A DNA stretch of 7,986 nucleotides from Candidatus Profundicultor aquiphilus (GTDB lineage: Bacteria > Atribacterota > Atribacteria > Atribacterales > Caldatribacteriaceae). This document shows, piece after piece, positions 1 through 4,835 of this stretch. Made by a program: the position numbers and the translations under genes. The stretch spans positions 1 through 7,986 of the forward strand of contig JABUEZ010000088.1 in the NCBI GenBank assembly GCA_013314795.1, written 5' to 3'. The notes beneath the pieces were generated by a model. The model searched no databases, was not told where the DNA came from, and worked only from the letters and a program-made list of their open reading frames with translations. Each line of letters begins with the position of its first letter. Position 1 is the first letter of the stretch.

Positions 1-200
1 TGGTGATGACCATCTCGGTTTCCACCATTGCCGCGTTCATCGGGGCAGGGGGGCTGGGGGTGCTGATATTCCGGGGCATCACGTCCTACTACACGGAGCT
101 CATCGTGGCCGGGAGCATACTCGTGGCGGCGCTTTCGGTTCTGGCCGATACCCTTTTGGGGTTTTTAGAAAAGAGGTTATTGCGGCGAATCCAGATGTAA
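1..200 (+). CDS. ABC importer permease, glycine betaine/choline/proline type (OpuBB/OpuCB-like), 3' end only
   Basis: Only the last 65 or so residues are present; the gene is already open at base 1 (its codons start at base 3) and ends at TAA 198-200. The visible part is a typical end of a BPD_transp_1 permease. A run with FIGAGGLGVLIFRGI matches the conserved post-EAA-loop segment of OpuB/OpuC/ProW permeases, where GAGGLG is nearly invariant. A hydrophobic helix (about ELIVAGSILVAALSVLAD) and a basic tail (EKRLLRRIQM) follow. The family forms the membrane channel for compatible solutes or quaternary amines. The next gene starts 13 nt later and encodes the matching binding protein, followed by the ATPase, so this is one operon. 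The early MM in the window is internal, not a start. Exact substrate cannot be told. Confidence 0.9.
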   Translation, partial: VMTISVSTIAAFIGAGGLGVLIFRGITSYYTELIVAGSILVAALSVLADTLLGFLEKRLLRRIQM

Positions 201-213
201 AGGGGTGTTTTTG

Positions 214-1104
214 ATGAAGACGGTAGGGAAAATTTTTGTAGTTATTCTTCTTGTGGGAATGCTTGCCGGTGTGGCCTGCGCTCAGGCAGGAAAAGTGGTG
301 GTGAGCAACAAGCCTTTCACCGAGTCCCATATCCTGGCTGAAATCATGGTGCAGATGCTGCGGCGGCATACTGACCTTGCGGTGGAGCGGCTGATCATCG
401 AAGGCGGGACGACTTCCATTTTGCATCCGGCCATCGTGCGCGGGGATATCGACATTTATCCGGAATATACCGGTACCTCCTGGCAGGAAGTCCTGCGCAA
501 AGACGAAATGATTTCGGACCCTGTGGAACTCTATGAGCGGGTGAAGAAGGAGTACGAGGAAAAGTTCGCCCTGGTGTACCTTCCCCTTTTCGGTTTCAAC
601 AATACCTTCACTCTGGCGGTGCGTCGGGAGTCGGCCGAAAAGGATAATCTGAAAACCTTTTCGGACCTGGCCCAGGTTTCGGAGCACTACATCTTCGGGG
701 CCGAGCCGGACTTTTTCGAGCGCAAGGACGGCTATGATAACCTGGTCAAAACCTATGGTTTCCGCTTCAAATCGGTGAAGCAGATGGCCATCGCCCTGAA
801 GTATCCGGCCATCGTTTCCCGGGAGGTGGATGTGATCGATGCCTTTTCCACCGACGGGCTACTGAAGAAATTTGACCTGGTGGTTCTGGAGGATGATAAA
901 AACTACTTCCCCTCCTATTTCTGCGCCCCTGTGGTGCGCAAGGCCACCCTGGAAAAATACCCGATCATTGCCGAAGTGCTGGGAAAACTGGAGGGGCAAA
1001 TCACCGACGAAGAGATGACCGAGATGAACTACCTCGTGGACGAAGAGCTCCGTGACCCCAAGGACGTGGCGCGGGAATTCCTGGAAAAGAAGGGCCTGCT
1101 CTGA
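214..1104 (+). CDS. Glycine betaine/choline/proline ABC importer substrate-binding protein (OpuBC/OsmF-like)
   Basis: A 296-residue OpuAC-domain extracytoplasmic binding protein that captures a quaternary amine or similar compatible solute and delivers it to the adjacent permease. The start chosen is ATG 214, since AAAGGGGTG (200-207) is well placed for it; an in-frame GTG at 205 lies inside that ribosome site. Residues 1-23 form a signal peptide (KTVGK, then a hydrophobic core) with a likely SPase I site at ACA/QA around residues 21-25. Cys22 is preceded by GVA, which is a poor lipobox. Family hallmarks are SNKPFTES (about 31-38), GGTTS (64-68), YPEYTGT (82-88), STDG (212-215) and DDKNYFPSY (227-235). 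The length is normal. It lies between the permease and the ATPase with a 9-nt gap downstream. Similar proteins can bind glycine betaine, choline, carnitine or sugar-derived osmolytes, so the substrate is open. Confidence 0.9.
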   Translation: MKTVGKIFVVILLVGMLAGVACAQAGKVVVSNKPFTESHILAEIMVQMLRRHTDLAVERLIIEGGTTSILHPAIVRGDIDIYPEYTGTSWQEVLRKDEMISDPVELYERVKKEYEEKFALVYLPLFGFNNTFTLAVRRESAEKDNLKTFSDLAQVSEHYIFGAEPDFFERKDGYDNLVKTYGFRFKSVKQMAIALKYPAIVSREVDVIDAFSTDGLLKKFDLVVLEDDKNYFPSYFCAPVVRKATLEKYPIIAEVLGKLEGQITDEEMTEMNYLVDEELRDPKDVAREFLEKKGLL

Positions 1105-1113
1105 GCGCTCGGT

Positions 1114-2220
1114 ATGGCCATTGTTTCCTTTCGGGAAGTGAGCAAAATCTACCAGGGGGATACCCCGGCGGTCAACCAGGTGTCCCTGGATGTCGAGGAG
1201 GGGGAATTCCTGTGCCTCATCGGGCCATCGGGGTGTGGAAAAACCACCCTCCTCAAAATGGTGAACCGCCTCATCGAACCCACCTCTGGCACCATCGTGG
1301 TGGAGGGGCGGGAAGTTCGGAAGTGGGACCCCATCAGACTGCGCCGCCACATCGGTTACGTCATCCAGCAGATCGGCCTTTTCCCTCACCTCACCGTGGA
1401 GGAGAACATGACCTATGTCCTCTCCATCATGGGAAGGCCTTTATCTGAACGCCGTAGAAAAGCCCGGGAGCTTCTTGAAGTGGTCAGTCTCGATGCCTCT
1501 TACCTTCGTCGTTTCCCCCGGGAGCTGAGCGGGGGAGAGCGCCAGCGGGTGGGGGTGGCCAGGGCTCTGGCTTCAGACCCCAAAATCATCCTCATGGATG
1601 AACCCTTTGGGGCCCTGGATCAGATCACCAAGGAGCAACTGCAGGGGGAACTCCTGCGGTTGCACCGGTCCCTGCGGAAGACCATCGTCTTTGTTACCCA
1701 CGACCTGCAGGAGGCCATGAAGCTTGGAACCCGCATCGGGGTTATGCGTAAGGGTCGAATGCTCCAGATCGGGACACCGTCGGAATTGCTTTTCACTCCG
1801 GCGGACCCCTTTGTGGAAGAATTCCTGGGAACTGGTGGGCTTCTTCAGACCTTCCGTATGTTCACTGCCCAGGAGGTGATGCTTCGGGATTTGCCCGTGG
1901 TGGTTGTCGGTCAGTCTGAGGGAAAAGACAGGGCTATCCAGTATAGTCGCGATCTGGGATGGGATTTTTTCCTCCTGGTTGATAAGGAGGGTCGTTTCGT
2001 GGGGGCCGAACGCGTTGATGGTGGAAGCCTTCCGTATTCCACCGTTTTTCCATCGACTTCATTTGAAGAAGTTCTCAGGCGGATGTTTCTCGCCTCTACA
2101 AGCTGGGTGGCGGTGGTGGACCCATCGAATGGTGTCCTTCAAGGTGTCGTTGACTTTCGCTTTGTTTGTGCGCACCTGCAAGGGTACTGCCTGGAAAAAA
2201 CGTCTGGTAAAAAACTGTGA
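1114..2220 (+). CDS. Glycine betaine/choline/proline ABC importer ATPase with CBS-like tail (OpuBA/OpuCA-like)
   Basis: A 368-residue cytoplasmic ATPase that powers the upstream permease. The nucleotide-binding domain (about 1-240) has Walker A GPSGCGKTT (37-45), Q-loop at Q85/Q86, signature LSGGERQR (138-145), Walker B IILMDEP (158-164) with D162 and E163, D-loop ALD (167-169) and H-loop H196. The segment VIQQIGLFPHLTVEENM is typical of the OpuA/ProV/OpuCA branch. Residues from about 250 to 360 look like a divergent CBS-domain pair; in OpuA/OpuCA such tails sense ionic strength or nucleotides. Overall length fits OpuCA-type proteins. The ATG follows the binding-protein stop by 9 nt and has no obvious Shine-Dalgarno, so translation is probably coupled. 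The distal end overlaps a weak CTG-TGA-CAG stem followed by a pyrimidine-rich stretch, not convincing as a terminator. All catalytic residues are present. Confidence 0.92.
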   Translation: MAIVSFREVSKIYQGDTPAVNQVSLDVEEGEFLCLIGPSGCGKTTLLKMVNRLIEPTSGTIVVEGREVRKWDPIRLRRHIGYVIQQIGLFPHLTVEENMTYVLSIMGRPLSERRRKARELLEVVSLDASYLRRFPRELSGGERQRVGVARALASDPKIILMDEPFGALDQITKEQLQGELLRLHRSLRKTIVFVTHDLQEAMKLGTRIGVMRKGRMLQIGTPSELLFTPADPFVEEFLGTGGLLQTFRMFTAQEVMLRDLPVVVVGQSEGKDRAIQYSRDLGWDFFLLVDKEGRFVGAERVDGGSLPYSTVFPSTSFEEVLRRMFLASTSWVAVVDPSNGVLQGVVDFRFVCAHLQGYCLEKTSGKKL

Positions 2221-2250
2221 CAGGTTCTTTTCTCCCTTCTTTGGACATAT

Positions 2251-2256
2251 TATAAT
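2251..2256 (+). promoter_or_regulatory. -10 box (TATAAT), possible leaderless start for the metallopeptidase gene
   Basis: A perfect TATAAT ends 6 nt before ATG 2263. A hexamer covering -12 to -7 would put +1 on the A of that ATG. The -35 is poor (TTTTCT at 2228-2233, 17-bp spacer). There is no Shine-Dalgarno between the box and the ATG. Confidence 0.55.
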
Positions 2257-2262
2257 GAGTTC

Positions 2263-2619
2263 ATGGACAAGGGGGAACTGGCACTTTTTATTTATGAAGT
2301 CATCGATGAGCTTCCTCGGGAACTCCGCGAGAAACTCCATAACGTGGAATTTGTGGTGGAGGACTTCCCTTCGCAATCCGTGAAAAGGGAAGTCGGCCGG
2401 AGTTGTATCCTTGGACTTTACCGGGGAGTGCCCCTCACAAAAAGGGGGGTGGGGTACAACCTGGTGCTGCCCGATCAGATTGTCATCTACGCTGGTAACA
2501 TTGAGCGCATTCTTTCTCACCCTGACAACTGGAGGGAAACCGTCCGCCGGGTGGTGCTGCATGAAATCGGCCACTATTTCGGTTTTGGTGAAGCCGAGCT
2601 CCAGGAACTTTTGGGTTAA
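2263..2619 (+). CDS. Small zincin-like metallopeptidase family protein (HExxH, PF06262/DUF1025-like)
   Basis: A 118-residue soluble protein with no signal peptide. The C-terminal part contains VVLHEIGHYFGFGEAEL, with the zinc-binding and catalytic HEIGH motif at residues 100-104. The spacing and flanks (PDNWRETVRRVVLHEIGHYFG, IVIYAGNIERIL) match the small bacterial 'metallopeptidase family' (Zincin_1), which is about 110-140 residues and usually of unknown substrate. The third zinc ligand is not obvious; E110 or E112 just after the motif is the candidate. The gene is 42 nt after the ATPase stop and has its own TATAAT box so close that the mRNA may be leaderless. It precedes the ferredoxin gene by 65 nt, but the ferredoxin has its own promoter. 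Family membership is fairly sure; the biological role is unknown. Confidence 0.8.
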   Translation: MDKGELALFIYEVIDELPRELREKLHNVEFVVEDFPSQSVKREVGRSCILGLYRGVPLTKRGVGYNLVLPDQIVIYAGNIERILSHPDNWRETVRRVVLHEIGHYFGFGEAELQELLG

Positions 2620-2628
2620 GGGAGATTG

Positions 2629-2637
2629 TGCTATAAT
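2629..2637 (+). promoter_or_regulatory. Extended -10 promoter of the ferredoxin gene
   Basis: TGCTATAAT matches the extended -10 consensus (TGN-TATAAT) exactly. A weak -35-like TTGGGT (2611-2616) sits only 15 bp away, as is tolerated for extended -10 promoters. The expected start near 2644 leaves a leader of about 41 nt. Confidence 0.6.
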
Positions 2638-2684
2638 CTTTCCGGTTTGCTTTTACCAATTCTATTCGAGGGAGGAGATACTCC

Positions 2685-2867
2685 ATGGCCATTAAGGTTG
2701 ACGAAGAACTTTGCATCGGTTGTGAACTCTGTGTTCAGATTTGCCCGGATGTTTTTGAAATGAACGCCGACGGCAAAAGCATTGTCAAAAATGGGGCCGA
2801 CACAAATTTAGACTGTGTCGATGAAGCCATCGATTCCTGCCCCACCAGTGCCATCACCAGGGAGTGA
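2685..2867 (+). CDS. 4Fe-4S single-cluster ferredoxin, Thermotoga-type
   Basis: A 60-residue soluble electron carrier. Cys10, Cys13 and Cys16 (CIGCELC) plus Cys52 (SCPTSAI) are the ligands of one [4Fe-4S] cluster. Cys20 and Cys44 occupy the places that form a disulfide in Thermotoga maritima ferredoxin (Cys20 and Cys43 there), replacing the second cluster of clostridial ferredoxins. Length, the PDVF motif after Cys20, and the acidic composition all match that family. It would accept electrons from oxidoreductases such as pyruvate:ferredoxin oxidoreductase and pass them to hydrogenase or NAD(P)-linked enzymes. ATG 2685 is preceded by GGGAGGAG (2671-2678), a strong ribosome site. It is a monocistronic gene with an extended -10 promoter upstream and the tRNA-Glu gene downstream. 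This type is frequent in anaerobes and thermophiles. Confidence 0.93.
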   Translation: MAIKVDEELCIGCELCVQICPDVFEMNADGKSIVKNGADTNLDCVDEAIDSCPTSAITRE

Positions 2868-2889
2868 TTTTCTGGAATTTTTTCTTTTT
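2857..2889 (+). terminator. Possible weak intrinsic terminator of the ferredoxin gene
   Basis: CCAGGGA (2857-2863) pairs with TTTCTGG (2869-2875), giving 7 bp with two G-U pairs and a 5-nt loop. A T-rich run (2878-2889) follows. The stem begins inside the last codons of the gene and is weak. Confidence 0.3.
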
Positions 2890-2954
2890 ACCACTTGCTT
2901 TGCGAGGCAAATTTCTATAAAATAAGTTCCGCTGTTTGTGGGTGGTAAAAAGAA
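2882..2954. repeat. Perfect 13-bp inverted repeat bracketing the tRNA-Glu promoter
   Basis: Arms TTCTTTTTACCAC (2882-2894) and GTGGTAAAAAGAA (2942-2954) are exact reverse complements, 47 bp apart. The left arm abuts the -35 box and the right arm ends 2 nt before the mature tRNA. Function unknown. Confidence 0.75.
2895..2923 (+). promoter_or_regulatory. tRNA-Glu promoter
   Basis: TTGCTT (2895-2900) and TAAAAT (2918-2923) are separated by 17 bp; an overlapping TATAAA begins at 2916. The expected start near 2930 gives a 5' leader of about 27 nt that RNase P would remove. Confidence 0.55.
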
Positions 2955-2956
2955 GC

Positions 2957-3033
2957 GCCCCCATCGTCTAGCCCGGTAAGGACATCGCCCTTTCAAGGCG
3001 GCGGCAGCGGTTCAAATCCGCTTGGGGGCGCCA
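2957..3033 (+). tRNA. tRNA-Glu, anticodon TTC, CCA encoded
   Basis: A full cloverleaf of 77 nt can be drawn. The acceptor stem is GCCCCCA (2957-2963) with TGGGGGC (3023-3029). The D stem is GTCT/GGAC (2966-2969, 2980-2983). The anticodon stem is TCGCC/GGCGG (2985-2989, 2997-3001), with loop CTTTCAA and anticodon TTC at 2992-2994. There is a 4-nt variable region. The T arm is AGCGG-TTCAAAT-CCGCT (3006-3022), followed by discriminator G (3030) and genomically encoded CCA (3031-3033). The sequence strongly resembles bacterial tRNA-Glu, including the GCCCCCATCGTCTAG start. Confidence 0.95.
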
Positions 3034-3047
3034 TTTTATTTTAAAAT

Positions 3048-3068
3048 ACAGCTTCCAGCAGTTTTTGT
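3048..3068 (+). terminator. Possible weak terminator after tRNA-Glu
   Basis: ACAGC (3048-3052) pairs with GCAGT (3058-3062) with one A-A mismatch and a 5-nt loop, followed by TTTTG and more T-rich sequence. It is the only candidate between the tRNA and the convergent lipoprotein gene, and it is weak. Confidence 0.3.
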
Positions 3069-3154
3069 TTTCTTCATTTTTCCTTTCCTGGCTCCCCAAG
3101 GCGATGGCGATGTTTTGATTCTGTAAACGATCTCGAAACTCCTTTGAGGATGTC

Positions 3155-3346
3155 CTAAAACAGTAAGTATGCCTGGGGTGCCGGTGAACTCCCCGGTGTT
3201 GGTGTGGGTGTAGATGTTGCCGTCGGTGATGGAGTGGGAGTTTCTTCAGGCGATGGAGCGGTGGTGCATCCAGCGTAGAGGAAGAACACCAGAAGAGCCA
3301 CAATGCAAAAAACGAAGAGCAAAATCACCCTTTTTTGCCGGTACAT
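3155..3346 (-). CDS. Small Pro/Thr-rich lipoprotein
   Basis: A 63-residue predicted protein of unknown function. It has a basic N-terminus (MYRQKR), a long hydrophobic stretch (about 7-24) and a lipobox-like LYAGC ending at Cys27, so it is probably lipid-anchored. The 37-residue mature part is almost entirely low complexity, rich in Pro, Thr and Ser (for example TPTPSPTATSTPTPTPG), and ends with QAYLLF. This looks like a linker without a folded domain. ATG 3346-3344 is preceded by AAGGGAGGG (3361-3353), a good ribosome site; the in-frame upstream TTG codons overlap or lie outside it. An extended -10 box lies just upstream. It is convergent with tRNA-Glu and divergent from the sugar importer operon. 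The short length and abrupt end could mean a truncated larger lipoprotein, but no downstream domain is recognisable. Confidence 0.65.
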   Translation of the reverse strand: MYRQKRVILLFVFCIVALLVFFLYAGCTTAPSPEETPTPSPTATSTPTPTPGSSPAPQAYLLF

Positions 3347-3371
3347 CTTTTTCCCTCCCTTCAACAATGAT

Positions 3372-3380
3372 ATTTTATCA
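3372..3380 (-). promoter_or_regulatory. Extended -10 promoter of the lipoprotein gene
   Basis: On the minus strand TGATAAAAT (3380-3372) fits a TGN extended -10. Transcription would start near 3365, about 19 nt before the ATG. No convincing -35 box is seen. Confidence 0.5.
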
Positions 3381-3486
3381 TAATAAGGCGACCATGAGAG
3401 TTCAGGCGGATGAGGTGAGTTTCGGCGCCGGGATTTTCTAGAGAAAGGAGAAGCTTCCTAACGGAGGAATCGAAAAGCGGTGGGGG

Positions 3487-3558
3487 ATGGAGGAAAAACG
3501 TGGTTTTTTAGTGAAGTCAATTGACAGAGCCGGAAAGGCTTCATATAATGAGTGGTAA
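3487..3558 (+). other. 23-codon mini-ORF overlapping the importer promoter
   Basis: ATG 3487 to TAA 3556-3558 encodes 23 residues beginning MEEKRGFLVKSIDRA. The VKSIDRA stretch resembles the N-terminus of IclR-family regulators, but the frame closes nine codons later and no further homologous sequence follows. It contains the -35 and -10 boxes of the importer promoter. AGGAGG-like sequence is too far away (about 20 nt). It may be chance or a regulator remnant; not claimed as a gene. Confidence 0.2.
3521..3549 (+). promoter_or_regulatory. Consensus sigma70-type promoter of the sugar importer operon
   Basis: TTGACA (3521-3526), a spacer of exactly 17 bp, and TATAAT (3544-3549) make a full-consensus promoter; transcription would start near 3556. 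A perfect 10-bp palindrome GTCAATTGAC (3516-3525) overlaps the -35 box, and the spacer holds AGCC-GGAAA-GGCT (3528-3540). Both are possible operator sites. An unregulated promoter this strong would be unusual for a catabolic transporter, so repression is likely (inference). Confidence 0.85.
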
Positions 3559-3729
3559 AGATGACTTTATTTGTTAACCTGAAGCGGGTTACCCATTTTT
3601 GAGATAGTAAAATCTTCCGGGTGCAGTCTGCCTTCTGAAAAGAAAGGAGGTGAGAGGGGGGTCGTTTTTGGTGTTCTCCATGAATCTTCAGATTGTTAAA
3701 TCAAGCTCCATGCTGGAAGGAGGTACTCT
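3556..3729 (+). promoter_or_regulatory. Long 5' leader of the sugar importer operon
   Basis: About 174 nt lie between the predicted start and the binding-protein ATG. Visible elements are a small hairpin (TAACCT 3575-3580 with GGGTTA 3586-3591, followed by CCCATTTTT), a strong orphan Shine-Dalgarno AAAGGAGG (3643-3650), and a short ORF (ATG 3680, or GTG 3671, to TGA 3731-3733) that overlaps the next gene by ATGA. The actual ribosome site AAGGAGGT (3717-3724) can pair, via GGAG 3719-3722, with CTCC 3706-3709. No known riboswitch class is recognised. Confidence 0.5.
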
Positions 3730-4773
3730 ATGAAACGGATTTGGTGGGTAATTGGAATGGTGTTTGTGGCGTGTCTATTGGCCGGTAGTATGGCGTTCGG
3801 TGAAGAGCCGGTGTACCTTGGTACGGCTATTCGAAGTCTCACGAATCCCTATCATGCGGCCTGGGCCAAAGGGGCGGAGATGTTCGCTGAGTGGGCCGGG
3901 TTAAAAGATTACAACGTGATTTTGACCTGTGAGGGTTCCAGCGAAAAGCAGCTGAATGATATTAAAGCTCTGGTGGCCCGTTCCAAGGGGAACGTGGTAT
4001 TCTGCATTGACCCCAACCAGTCCACTGATGCGGTGGCCATTGCCAATGAGCTGGAAAAGAGCAAAGTCTATTTCCTGACCTTCTGGAACAAACCTGATGA
4101 TGTAAGGGTGAGCGATTACAAATACTGGGTTTGCCATGTCACGTTTGATAACCGGGCTTCGGGTTATAATACGGCCAAGATTCTTTTTGACACCATTGGT
4201 GGAAAGGGGAAGGTGTTTGCCCTCCAGGGTCTTTTGGGGAACAGTGCTGCAATCGAGCGCTGGGAAGGTTTTCAAAAGGCGCTGAAAGAGTATCCGGAAA
4301 TAGAACTGGTGGGCTGGGAAGCAGGAGACTGGCTGAAGACCAAGGCCTATAACCTTGTCTCCAACGCTCTGACTGCTTACCCGGACATTAAGGCGGTGTG
4401 GTGTGCAAACGATGATATGGCTACAGGTGCCATCGAGGCCCTGCGGGCAAGAGGACTGGCTGGAAAGGTTCCAGTGTCCGGTGTTGACGCCATTCCTGAG
4501 ATGATCACTGCCATCCAGAAAGGCGAAGCCGTGGCCACGGTTTCTTCGGATGCCTACTGGCAGGGTGGTATGGGTCTGGCAATTGCCCTGGCAGCCAAGA
4601 AAGGCGAGATCAAAGTTGAGGAGTTACCTGAAAATAAGCGGGAATGGATTGCTAAAAGCATTCTGGTAACCAAAGAGAACATTGACTGGTATATCCAGAA
4701 CTACGTGGAAGGAAAACCAGAATACGACTGGACGAATTACTGGGAAAGATGGGTGAGAGGAATTAACGAGTAG
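3730..4773 (+). CDS. Sugar/polyol ABC importer substrate-binding protein (RbsB-like, Peripla_BP_4)
   Basis: A 347-residue secreted binding protein of the CUT2 (ribose-type) class. Residues 1-24 are a signal peptide (MKRIWW, hydrophobic core, likely cleavage after AFG at 22-24). The mature protein shows the two-lobed type 1 periplasmic fold. An early SLTNPYHAAWAKGAE motif corresponds to the N-lobe ligand loop. DNRASGYNTAKIL and KGKVFALQG lie mid-protein, ANDDMATGAIEAL is the typical hinge and C-lobe motif, and SGVDAIPEMITAIQKGE is a hallmark of sugar-binding members. There are many Trp residues, common in sugar sites. ATG 3730 sits 5 nt after AAGGAGGT, the best ribosome site in the window. It is first in the operon and separated from the permease by a strong hairpin. 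The ligand cannot be told from sequence; ribose-, xylose-, inositol- or polyol-type are all possible. Confidence 0.9.
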   Translation: MKRIWWVIGMVFVACLLAGSMAFGEEPVYLGTAIRSLTNPYHAAWAKGAEMFAEWAGLKDYNVILTCEGSSEKQLNDIKALVARSKGNVVFCIDPNQSTDAVAIANELEKSKVYFLTFWNKPDDVRVSDYKYWVCHVTFDNRASGYNTAKILFDTIGGKGKVFALQGLLGNSAAIERWEGFQKALKEYPEIELVGWEAGDWLKTKAYNLVSNALTAYPDIKAVWCANDDMATGAIEALRARGLAGKVPVSGVDAIPEMITAIQKGEAVATVSSDAYWQGGMGLAIALAAKKGEIKVEELPENKREWIAKSILVTKENIDWYIQNYVEGKPEYDWTNYWERWVRGINE

Positions 4774-4786
4774 GAGTTGAGCATTG

Positions 4787-4822
4787 CTGGGGGGTTAGGT
4801 TTTTTGGGCCTGAACCCCCCAG
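4787..4822 (+). promoter_or_regulatory. Strong intercistronic hairpin between binding protein and permease genes
   Basis: CTGGGGGGTT (4787-4796) pairs perfectly with AACCCCCCAG (4813-4822). One bulged G (4812) follows, then AGG (4797-4799) with CCT (4809-4811), and a 9-nt loop. No T-tract follows, so it is not a standard terminator. It ends exactly where the permease ribosome site begins (GGGGAGGG 4822-4829). It is likely an mRNA stabiliser or processing site. Confidence 0.75.
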
Positions 4823-4835
4823 GGGAGGGTTCTCT

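Noticed and set aside
259..285. Lipobox in the compatible-solute binding protein (Cys22)
   Set aside because: Gly at -3 and Val at -2 do not fit the usual L-[AS]-[GA]-C, and an SPase I site (ACA/QA) fits as well; left as secreted, anchoring uncertain.
859..1389. 176-codon minus-strand frame across the binding-protein/ATPase junction
   Set aside because: Antisense to two clearly assigned genes, with no ribosome site or recognisable domain.
2213..2240. Terminator after the compatible-solute ATPase
   Set aside because: The only stem is CTG-TGA-CAG, three base pairs with imperfect extension; the pyrimidine run after it is interrupted by C.
1904..2383. 159-codon + strand frame overlapping the end of the compatible-solute ATPase and the metallopeptidase
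   Set aside because: It is a +1 shadow of the ATPase C-terminus and the next gene; both real frames are recognisable families and this one has no motif.
3178..3270. Repetitive GTGTTGGTGTGGGTG-type tract as a CRISPR or tandem repeat array
   Set aside because: It is low-complexity codons for Pro/Thr/Ser in the minus-strand lipoprotein, with no fixed repeat unit or spacers.
2968..3303. Open minus-strand frame of 111 codons downstream of and overlapping the lipoprotein gene
   Set aside because: It runs antisense through the 3' half of the tRNA-Glu gene, overlaps the lipoprotein gene in another frame, and has His/Pro-rich translation typical of a shadow of the Thr/Pro repeat.
4787..4822. Intercistronic hairpin read as a rho-independent terminator
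   Set aside because: The T-run is in the loop, not after the stem; the stem is followed by the ribosome site of permease 1 in the same operon.
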